From positions 228,017-292,016 of the forward strand of contig NZ_JROG01000008.1 in the NCBI RefSeq assembly GCF_000786215.1: 64,000 bases of DNA, given 5' to 3'. The translations under genes were made by a program, and so were the position numbers. Positions within the stretch are counted from its first letter, which is position 1. Each line of letters starts with the position of its first letter. Below, in pieces: positions 28,853 through 35,462 of this stretch. Source of the DNA: Sphingomonas sp. 35-24ZXX. GTDB taxonomy: Bacteria > Pseudomonadota > Alphaproteobacteria > Sphingomonadales > Sphingomonadaceae. A model generated the notes under the pieces. The model saw only the letters and a list, made by a program, of their open reading frames with translations. It did not search any database and was not told the DNA's origin.

Positions 28853-29483
28853 TGACTGTAAACCAGCTGCAATGATCTGGACTGTCGTTCAGCACATAGG
28901 TGTCCCACTCAACCCAGCAGTGCGCCTCAAACGGGTGTGTACGAACCCCGAACACCAGCTCCGACCTGATTCCCAGCTGCGCGAGAAGCCGGGTCAGGAG
29001 CATCGATTGGATCAGGCAGCGCCCAGTTCCGGGGACAAGGCAGCGCAGCCGAGTGAACTGCGCCACGATCACTGCCATCGTCTCGGGAGATGGCGCAAAT
29101 GCTGCGACCGGTGCTTGCCGCAGGAGAGACCCGACATCTTTTCTGCGTCCATAGGAGGCCAATGTCTTGGCTAGCGCCAGCAGGAAAGGGAGCGCCAGCC
29201 CCAGCCGGCATTCTCCTGCCTCGGCCGCCTGGTCTGGAAGAGCAGCGGGACGGCACCCGGTATCTGGCTGCCAGCACGCGGTGCCATCCAAGAGAAGACC
29301 GCTTTCCAGCAGTTCGGCAAGGACCGGATCGAAGTGATCAAAGGGATCTTCGGACAAGGCGGACAGAATCGGAGCGGCGCTGTCGCGTGCGACGGCGAGA
29401 TACGCGTCATGACGCAAATCGAATACGACAAGGTCGCCATCAACATTGGCAAGCCTGACATGAGGCGGGGGCGCTAAGGGCAT
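28839..29483 (-). CDS. Lasso peptide leader peptidase with fused RRE (B protein, B1-B2)
   Basis: The 214-residue protein joins an N-terminal PqqD-like leader-recognition domain (about 1-80, VVFDLRHDAYLAVARDSA) to a transglutaminase-like cysteine protease (about 95-214). The catalytic triad is visible: Cys156 in GRCLIQS, His188 in FEAHCWVEW and Asp200 in VLNDSPD. It would bind the leader and cut it off so that the cyclase can close the ring. Fused B1-B2 is the proteobacterial form. It lies 43 bases downstream of the precursor gene, behind a strong hairpin, and overlaps the cyclase gene. Confidence 0.93.
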   Translation of the reverse strand: MPLAPPPHVRLANVDGDLVVFDLRHDAYLAVARDSAAPILSALSEDPFDHFDPVLAELLESGLLLDGTACWQPDTGCRPAALPDQAAEAGECRLGLALPFLLALAKTLASYGRRKDVGSLLRQAPVAAFAPSPETMAVIVAQFTRLRCLVPGTGRCLIQSMLLTRLLAQLGIRSELVFGVRTHPFEAHCWVEWDTYVLNDSPDHCSWFTVIARF

Positions 29484-29493
29484 GGCAGATCAA

Positions 29494-29519
29494 GCGGGGC
29501 GACCCGAAAGTCGCCCCGC
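29494..29519 (-). terminator. Strong stem-loop between precursor and B gene
   Basis: A perfect 10-bp stem (GCGGGGCGAC / GTCGCCCCGC) with a 6-base loop sits in the 42-base gap between the precursor stop and the B start. On the minus-strand transcript only a short, weak T stretch follows, so it is more likely a partial terminator or 3' stabiliser that gives more precursor mRNA than enzyme mRNA. Hairpins at this place are known in other proteobacterial lasso operons. Confidence 0.8.
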
Positions 29520-29525
29520 CCAGGG

Positions 29526-29642
29526 TCACATGTAGGAAAGAATCGGCAGGAATTCTTCCTGCTGCCCGGCTGTCACGATCGCCTTGGTATCACGCCGGAT
29601 ACTGCCGAGACGGATCAGCTTGGAACGTGTTTCTTGCTTCAT
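29526..29642 (-). CDS. Lasso peptide precursor (A protein), predicted core AIVTAGQQEEFLPILSYM
   Basis: The gene has 39 codons (38 residues), with AAGGAGG (29648-29654) five bases upstream of the ATG. The leader (residues 1-20) has the LIRLGS and DT-K pattern seen in proteobacterial precursors, with Thr at position -2 and a basic residue at -1. Cutting after Lys20 gives an 18-residue core with Ala at position 1 and Glu at position 9, the right place for a nine-residue macrolactam ring. The tail would be EFLPILSYM, with bulky Phe11 and Tyr17 as possible plugs. There are no Cys, so it is a class II lasso. Ala1 rather than Gly1 is less common but known (caulonodins). I do not recall this core in any described peptide. 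Confidence 0.85.
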   Translation of the reverse strand: MKQETRSKLIRLGSIRRDTKAIVTAGQQEEFLPILSYM

Positions 29643-29678
29643 TGTAGCCTCCTTGGTTGGATCACCGCCTATGCGGCA

Positions 29679-29712
29679 GTCTCATGAGACGTCAGGAGGG
29701 CGCACTACTCAA
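29679..29712 (-). promoter_or_regulatory. Predicted promoter of the lasso operon with a palindromic operator
   Basis: On the minus strand TTGAGT (29712-29707) and TCTCAT (29689-29684) are 17 bases apart, fair matches to sigma-70 -35 and -10 boxes. The -10 lies inside a perfect 12-base palindrome, GTCTCATGAGAC (29679-29690). The start of transcription would lie about 30 bases before the precursor ATG. The palindrome is a natural operator for a dimeric repressor, with the GntR-type protein encoded just upstream the obvious candidate. Confidence 0.5.
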
Positions 29713-29719
29713 AGCATAT

Positions 29720-30373
29720 TCAGAATATATTGTCTGGGCCTTGCGAAAGCCTGCTTGCTGTCGCTGCGATATCCAGGACGGAGTTGATCCGGCGCGCATA
29801 AAAGCGACGTAAGTTGTCGGCACAGAAGCGGCGGTTGCCGGTCTGGAGCCAATCGCGCAAGGTGCCCTGGGCCGCGTCAAACTCGCTGAAAAGCGTGATT
29901 TCAGCATGCATGATCCTGGCCAGTTGGTCATCCAGATAGCATGCGACGTGCTGCAATGCGGTGTTCGGGGTCAGGAACGCGATCACGCGCAGCAGTTCAC
30001 CAGCGCCGCGATATTCCTGGCCGGCAGCATGCTCTGGCCAATCGAGCTTGAAATTCCTGCAAGCTGACAAGGCGAGCATGGACGCGAGTGAATAGAGATG
30101 CTGAAGAACGATGGGATCGATCGGGGGAACAAAATACCCGATGGCAGGGCGATCAATCAGCAATCCCTGGCCGGCAAGTCTGGAGAGCGCTTCGCGAACT
30201 GGCGTGGCACTGATCCTGAGCTGCCCCACAAGGGCTGCGGCCTGGATTCTCGTTCCGGGCGGGAAGCGGCCAGTTCGCAGGCTTTGATACAGGGCTCCAT
30301 AGGCCTTTTCGAAGGCTTGATTCTTTTCCAGCAAATTGCATCTCCGTTCAGACAGAGGGAACAGGCCGGACAT
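29720..30373 (-). CDS. GntR-family transcriptional regulator (FCD-like), lasso cluster
   Basis: The 217-residue protein has an N-terminal GntR winged helix (about 18-85: YQSLRTGRFPPGTRIQAAALVGQLRISATPVREALSRLAGQG contains the typical G-x-x-L-x-x-x-A-L and V-R-E-A-L-x-x-L pattern) and a helical C-terminal domain like FCD. FCD proteins usually bind small carboxylates with a metal; key His residues are not clearly placed here. It is 77 bases upstream of the lasso precursor on the same strand, and GntR-type regulators accompany many proteobacterial lasso clusters. I infer that it controls the operon, probably as a repressor. Confidence 0.85.
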   Translation of the reverse strand: MSGLFPLSERRCNLLEKNQAFEKAYGALYQSLRTGRFPPGTRIQAAALVGQLRISATPVREALSRLAGQGLLIDRPAIGYFVPPIDPIVLQHLYSLASMLALSACRNFKLDWPEHAAGQEYRGAGELLRVIAFLTPNTALQHVACYLDDQLARIMHAEITLFSEFDAAQGTLRDWLQTGNRRFCADNLRRFYARRINSVLDIAATASRLSQGPDNIF

Positions 30374-30582
30374 TGTGTATGAGAGGAACCCGAATGGCCC
30401 TATCGATCATCAAAATTCTGCTGACACTTGATGCCATAAGCTGCGATGTGAATAGGTTGGCGCTAGGAAATGCGCACTTTTCACCCCAGTCTTGTGCTTT
30501 CTCGGGATAAACTGCCGGTCTTGCTCCAGAAATTTGCGAATTATTTGTGACTTTGCAAAAATCGCCGGAAAAGATACCATAG
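30374..30582. promoter_or_regulatory. Divergent promoter region between GntR and Xre regulator genes
   Basis: This 209-base gap is more AT-rich than its surroundings and must hold the promoters of both divergent regulator genes. TTGTGA followed by AAGATA-like bases near 30546-30577 could be a promoter for the plus-strand gene, in which case translation may begin at the inner ATG at 30637. I see no clear shared operator. Confidence 0.35.
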
Positions 30583-31149
30583 ATGCTTGACTTCAATGGC
30601 CGGTCAACCGGCTCGTCATGCGAGGCGGGTGCGCACATGGCTGACAAAGCAACAGAGGGATCCTCCGACAACGCTCTCATCGCAGCGGCCCTCCGACGCA
30701 TCCGGAAATCTCGCAGAATGAGAAGCTCCGAGGTCGCGCGTGCCATGGACATGCCCTTGAGATCCTATGAGCATTTCGAGGCGGGTCAGGGCAAGGTGAC
30801 GTATGAACGGCTTGTGCGTTTTGCCGAGGCGACAAACTGTGATCCGGTAGCCCTGCTGGCTGTCATGGCGATGGGATCGCCCGAGTTTGCAGAGCGCTGT
30901 GCAGATAACAAGCTGATGCAGATCTTCATGATCGCCTTGAGCGAACTCAATGAGGATCTGGGCGAAGATATTGTCTATCTTGAATCGGGCGCGATCATTG
31001 GCGGCATCACGCGGCTGTGTCGTGATCTTGCCGAACATGTCCGCAAGCGTGACACGTTTGCGGAAAACTGGCTGGAAGCTCATGCGCCCAGGCTCAATCG
31101 GCCATCTACGGTGCATCTCCCGCAATTGAAGCCGCGCACGTCCCGGTAA
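30583..31149 (+). CDS. Xre-family helix-turn-helix regulator
   Basis: The protein (188 residues, or 170 from the ATG at 30637) has an N-terminal HTH (ALRRIRKSRRMRSSEVARAMDMPLRSYEHFEAGQ) with the usual lambda-repressor-like turn. It also has a C-terminal helical half with CADNKLMQIFMIALSELNEDLGEDI and AEHVRKRDTFAENWLE. I have seen this two-part form in sphingomonad genomes, where copies are often chromosomal, but no function is known to me. It stands alone between the lasso operon and the RES toxin pair. Which group it regulates, if either, cannot be told. Confidence 0.75.
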   Translation: MLDFNGRSTGSSCEAGAHMADKATEGSSDNALIAAALRRIRKSRRMRSSEVARAMDMPLRSYEHFEAGQGKVTYERLVRFAEATNCDPVALLAVMAMGSPEFAERCADNKLMQIFMIALSELNEDLGEDIVYLESGAIIGGITRLCRDLAEHVRKRDTFAENWLEAHAPRLNRPSTVHLPQLKPRTSR

Positions 31150-31357
31150 GCAGTTGTTAGCAGTGCGGGTCTTTTCCTGGTTCTGAGTCAACGATGCGCG
31201 GGCAATCCCTGCTCAGCTTGCGCCCAAAACCGTTACGACGTGGCGCAAGGTTCCACTGGAAGACCCATTACCCTAGCGGCACGCCGGAGCCCTCGTTTGC
31301 CTGCAATCTTGACAATCGCACCATGTGATGCGTATATCCGCTTCAGGAGAAACGGCT

Positions 31358-31795
31358 ATGGCAAGCTCGGTCACAAGGCTCAAGCCCGTTCCAGGAGCGG
31401 TGGGGCTGCAGACCTTTTCGGATGACGGAGACCGCAGGCGGCTGACCAGCGCCGCGGTCAAGGCCGTTTTGCGGCTCGTCGATGCCTGGGGTGGCAGCAA
31501 TGCCGAGGGTGCGGCGCTGCTAGGCGTGTCCGAGAGCACCTGGGACCGGATCAAGGCCGGCAAATGGGACGGCACCTTGAACCAGGACCAGCTGACCCGA
31601 GCTTCCGCGCTGATCGGCGTGTTCAAGGGCCTGCACCTGTTGTTTGCCGATGGTATGGCCGACCGCTGGCCGCGACAGCCCAACCGGGCGCCGGTATTCG
31701 GCGCGATGTCGCCGGTGGAAGCGATGATTCAAGGCGGCATTCCCCGCATGCTTGAGACCCGGCAGTATATCGACGCACTGCGTGGCGGGCTCTGA
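31358..31795 (+). CDS. Xre/MbcA/ParS-type antitoxin (DUF2384)
   Basis: The 145-residue protein has an N-terminal helix-turn-helix-like part (GGSNAEGAALLGVSESTWDRIKAG) and the C-terminal ParS/MbcA domain that ends MIQGGIPRMLETRQYIDALRGG. Antitoxins of this type block the active site of RES toxins with their C-terminus and repress their own operon. The start at 31358 follows AGGAG; a longer frame from 31325 is possible. The stop overlaps the toxin reading frame by 14 bases, the usual coupling of such pairs. Confidence 0.88.
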   Translation: MASSVTRLKPVPGAVGLQTFSDDGDRRRLTSAAVKAVLRLVDAWGGSNAEGAALLGVSESTWDRIKAGKWDGTLNQDQLTRASALIGVFKGLHLLFADGMADRWPRQPNRAPVFGAMSPVEAMIQGGIPRMLETRQYIDALRGGL

Positions 31796-32483
31796 GCCGG
31801 CTTTCGCGCTGCCGCTGGTGCGGGAGGCATTCCCCCGCACGATCAGGCTTGTGGCCAGTGCGCGGCTGCGTGAACCTGTGCTCGCGCCCCTTGCGGACAA
31901 TCCCGACGAACTGGCGCTGCTCGCGGAGATCGAAGGCGCTACAAGCGGGCGGTTGGTTGCCGAGGAACGAGGGCTTGGTGCACTGAGCCCGGCAGAACTG
32001 GTTCATGGCGTGCCGCATGCCCGCTTCATCAATGCCAGCTTCGCCTATGCCAAACCGCGTGAACCGATGCGCTTCAGCCCTGCGGACCGCGGCGCCTGGT
32101 ACGCGGCACTGGCGGTTGAAACCTGCATAGCCGAGGTTGGGCATCACCTGACCAAGGCGCTCGATGATGCAGGCGATTTCAACGCGGTGGTCGAATATGG
32201 CGAGATGCTGGCGAGCATGGCAGGCGTGTTCGTCGACCTGCGCGGGGCAGCGGATCATCCCGCACTCGTTGCCAATCCCGCGATCGGTTATGCCGCTGGC
32301 AATGTGCTGGCCGCGCAGGCCCGCTCCGAGGGGCATAATGGTATCATTTACCCCTCGGTCCGTCATGCGGGGGGGACCTGCATCGCTGCGCTCTGGCCCA
32401 ATGTCGTGCAGTCGGTGGTCCAAGGTGCCATGGTTCGGCTGATCTGGTCGGGCACATCGGACTATGCTTGGGAACTGATCTAG
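31782..32483 (+). CDS. RES-domain toxin (NAD-consuming)
   Basis: The 233-residue protein begins at a GTG that overlaps the antitoxin stop. The RES domain spans about residues 70-225: RFSPADRGAWYAALAVETCIAEVGHH carries the conserved Arg and Glu, and the later IIYPSVRHAGGTC carries the conserved Ser. RES toxins (ParT, MbcT) degrade or transfer ADP-ribose from NAD and halt growth when the antitoxin is lost. Placed inside a mobile element, the pair would act as an addiction module. Activity is inferred from family. Confidence 0.88.
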   Translation: MAGSEPAFALPLVREAFPRTIRLVASARLREPVLAPLADNPDELALLAEIEGATSGRLVAEERGLGALSPAELVHGVPHARFINASFAYAKPREPMRFSPADRGAWYAALAVETCIAEVGHHLTKALDDAGDFNAVVEYGEMLASMAGVFVDLRGAADHPALVANPAIGYAAGNVLAAQARSEGHNGIIYPSVRHAGGTCIAALWPNVVQSVVQGAMVRLIWSGTSDYAWELI

Positions 32484-32948
32484 CATTGTGCGCGAGGCTG
32501 TTGGTATTTCAAATCCCATTTGCCGAACAGATTGAGCCCTGCGCGTCACCAGCTGGTTGCCTCGCCTTGGGCAACAGGATTCGCACCGATAGCCGTAATG
32601 GCAGTATCAACAGGTTGAAGAACAGGTCCTACATGTTTGCGCATGGCATCCTGCAGGCCGAGTCACGCCATTGGTAATGGTGATGCCGATGCCGCCGTTC
32701 TGGCAATTCTGTTGGCTCTGCCCTCTTTCGGCACGAATGACCACGTCTGGAGACCATCAGCCTCGTTGAACCAGCCTGGGGTCCTCCTGTGCCAGTCGCG
32801 CTGATCTGTCCTCCATCGGCTAGCTTCAGCTTGCCGTGAGCCACCGACAAAGCGCGCGCACGACGCTCGGTGGCTTGCGGCGAGCGACGTCCAGGGCTCG
32901 GCCATTGGTCAGACCGTTTCGGACGATGGCGCGAGCCGGCAGCATTTC
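32484..32948. other. Intergenic region after the RES toxin, with possible degraded coding sequence
   Basis: The 465 bases hold minus-strand frames of 73-80 codons (for example 32663-32905) that match no family I know and overlap each other. They may be remnants of a lost gene. No strong hairpin or repeat stands out. It separates the convergent RES toxin and isopeptidase genes. Confidence 0.45.
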
Positions 32949-35411
32949 CTAGCGATCAAAACCCTGCGCCTTGCAGGGCTCGCCCTCGCAACCGGTGCTC
33001 GCTTGCGTCATCAGCGTTTGCGAAAGCCATGTCCGGATATGCTCCCACATCGCGCGAATATTGGCTGGACTGCGTACGGCATGGCCTTCACCCCAGAACC
33101 GGATCATCGAAACGTCTGCACCTGCTCGGTACAGCCCGGAAAACATTCTCTCGGCACTGAACACCGGCACGGGGTCGAGATCGCCATGGATCAGCAGAAC
33201 AGGAGACTGGATGCGATCCAGCGCGTGATAGGGGCTGTTGCGCACGTAGCGCTGATGATCCTGCCATGGCGGCGAGAGCAGGCTGGCCTGGCCAAGCTCG
33301 GTCCACCCAAAAGCAGGGCCGACGGGAAAGCCCTGTTCGAGATCGATGCTGTCGTAAGGAAGCAAGGGTCCATGCTGAAGTGTCAGGTCCGGAATCGATG
33401 CGCTTGCAATGATGGCACGAAACCGGTTGGTCCGGCTTGCCACCAGAAGGGCGCAATAACCGCCAAAGCTGTGTCCGTAGATTGCCATGCGTCCGCCATC
33501 GATCCGGTCTGTGGCGATAGCCTGGTCGGCCGCATCTTCGATCTGCTGGACAAGATCCTGCGCAGGTTCGTTCAATGTCCGGTCATGGCGAAGGCTGGGC
33601 AAAAGCACGGCATAGCCCAGGCTCAGCATCAAGAGCGGGTTGACCGCGCCTGAGACCATGTCTGGGGCGAGGGGCGGCGGTGTGTCTTTAGCAAAGACAG
33701 CTCCGGGATAAGGCATGATCACCAGCGGCAGCCTGGTTTGCGTGGGTGTGCCTTGCGGCAGCAGAAGCCAGTCGATCAATCCGGCATGCCGGGACGGAAC
33801 CGCGATCACCGTCGGACTGTCCCGCTGTTCGAGATGGGTGTTGATGCTATCGAGCGATTCTGGTTCTGCACCATCGCCTATCAGCCATAGCTGGCTCATG
33901 CCCTTGCGGGTTCGCGATATGGCCAACCCACGGCCGCTTCGGGGAGACAATGCCACCAGTCGTCTGGTGTCGGGGGGAAGCGGTGCAGAGAGCCAGCGAT
34001 CCTGGAGCAGCACCGTCGCAGACATTGCGCCTGCCGCATGCCTGACCTGAAAAGATCGGGTTTGATCAGGGACAAAGGGCCGGTACCGCGCGGTTATGCC
34101 GACATCAAACGTCTCGTCAAAGGGCTGGTCGAGGCGGACCTCGCCTTCAACGACCCTGACAGGTGCCCGGTCGGGAGACATGCGCCAGATCCCGTCCGGA
34201 CAGGGGGCCAGCAGGTCCTGCCCGTCAGTGGCAAACTGCAAGGCCTGGCAGGGAGCGCGCTCGAGAATGGAAGGCTTGTCGCTGAGGGCGAGCCAGCGGG
34301 CTTTGTTGCTGCTGTGGTCCTTTGTCAGCATGTGTGCGGCCTGACCGTGCCACCCTGCGCGGACGATGTGTGCGCCACTGTCGTTTTCGGGGAGCCATGG
34401 CTCCTGCGTCGTGTCGGTCAGCACCCTGTTCTCGCCGGTTCGGGTATCGAATGCCATCAGCCTCCCGGTCTTCGACGGCTCGTCTTTGCGACGAGCATAG
34501 TACAGGAGTGCGCGCCCCTTGTCGGGCCATGCCAGCAGGCCCGGCTGGACATCGCAGTCCTCGCATGGCGACGTCGATTGCCCGTTCCGTGTCGAGACAA
34601 TCCGAAGCTGGTGGCGCCGGGGCCGCGCATTAGGCGAGACAGGCAAATCCACCTGGGGGCGGGCATCGTCGCTTTCCTCAAGCACTGCGATCCATTGGCC
34701 ATCTCCGGACAGGTTCATATCGGCAATGGCCCCAGCCGTCACAGGCCGGTTGGCAAGCGACCTGATGTCGATCTCGACAAGCACGTGCCTCGGACGCCTG
34801 GCAGCATCCGTGATCTGCCGGCTCGATGTTACTGACATGCCCGCGAGCCTGCCGGACGCCGTCCGTTCCCATCTCTGGGGCAACTCGCGCTGAAGCCGGC
34901 TGCCTGAATCCAGGGGATAGGGCAGATGTGCTGCGTCTGAGGTCAGGACGAGCAGATGGTCGTTGTCCCGCCATAAGGGCAGGGGATTGAGCAATGCCGT
35001 GACCGGTGTGATATCCAGCCAGCGTACCGATCCGTTGCCGATGCTCACGATCCCCAGTGCGATATTGTCGCGCTCGAGCCTGAACACCGTAAGGTGGCTA
35101 CCATCCGGAGACAGGTTGCCAGCCCAATAGCCTGCATTGCCTGTCTGCGCGAACAGCGGTCGCGGCGCACCTCGGTTGACGAGATCCACCAGCATGATCT
35201 CGCCCAGCATCCGCTTGCTGAATGCATCGAAGTGATAAGCGGCAGCCTGGTCGTAACGCCGGTACCGCTCGATGATCGCCCATTTGCCGTCGGGGGACAT
35301 GATCGCCTTGCCGTAACTCTCGACCGACAACATGTCGTCGATCGCGTATTGCCCGGCGAACCCCGGGCTTGCGATGCACAGGCACAGCGCTGCAATCCAT
35401 GAACCACGCAT
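32949..35411 (-). CDS. Secreted S9-family peptidase, probable lasso peptide isopeptidase
   Basis: The 820-residue protein has a signal peptide (cleavage near GFAGQ), a beta-propeller-like N-terminal part and a C-terminal alpha/beta hydrolase of the prolyl oligopeptidase family. The triad is visible: Ser648 in YGHSFGGY, Asp746 in HGDLDPVP and His777 in WGEGHAVRS. In Caulobacterales and Sphingomonadales, enzymes of this kind (AtxE2 class) cut the isopeptide bond of the lasso they are encoded with. Location after the TonB receptor and FecIR genes matches that arrangement. Other secreted dipeptidyl-peptidase-like roles are not excluded by sequence alone, but context favours isopeptidase. Confidence 0.85.
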   Translation of the reverse strand: MRGSWIAALCLCIASPGFAGQYAIDDMLSVESYGKAIMSPDGKWAIIERYRRYDQAAAYHFDAFSKRMLGEIMLVDLVNRGAPRPLFAQTGNAGYWAGNLSPDGSHLTVFRLERDNIALGIVSIGNGSVRWLDITPVTALLNPLPLWRDNDHLLVLTSDAAHLPYPLDSGSRLQRELPQRWERTASGRLAGMSVTSSRQITDAARRPRHVLVEIDIRSLANRPVTAGAIADMNLSGDGQWIAVLEESDDARPQVDLPVSPNARPRRHQLRIVSTRNGQSTSPCEDCDVQPGLLAWPDKGRALLYYARRKDEPSKTGRLMAFDTRTGENRVLTDTTQEPWLPENDSGAHIVRAGWHGQAAHMLTKDHSSNKARWLALSDKPSILERAPCQALQFATDGQDLLAPCPDGIWRMSPDRAPVRVVEGEVRLDQPFDETFDVGITARYRPFVPDQTRSFQVRHAAGAMSATVLLQDRWLSAPLPPDTRRLVALSPRSGRGLAISRTRKGMSQLWLIGDGAEPESLDSINTHLEQRDSPTVIAVPSRHAGLIDWLLLPQGTPTQTRLPLVIMPYPGAVFAKDTPPPLAPDMVSGAVNPLLMLSLGYAVLLPSLRHDRTLNEPAQDLVQQIEDAADQAIATDRIDGGRMAIYGHSFGGYCALLVASRTNRFRAIIASASIPDLTLQHGPLLPYDSIDLEQGFPVGPAFGWTELGQASLLSPPWQDHQRYVRNSPYHALDRIQSPVLLIHGDLDPVPVFSAERMFSGLYRAGADVSMIRFWGEGHAVRSPANIRAMWEHIRTWLSQTLMTQASTGCEGEPCKAQGFDR

Positions 35412-35462
35412 GGGACGTCCTTTGTCGCAAAAGGGGGAGGGAGATTCAGGGGCGAGGGTGTG

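Noticed and set aside
29526..29580. Alternative lasso core starting at Gly26 (GQQEEFLPILSYM), which also has Thr at -2
   Set aside because: It has no Asp or Glu at positions 7-9 (acids fall at 4 and 5), so a normal macrolactam ring cannot form. The core from Ala21 fits better.
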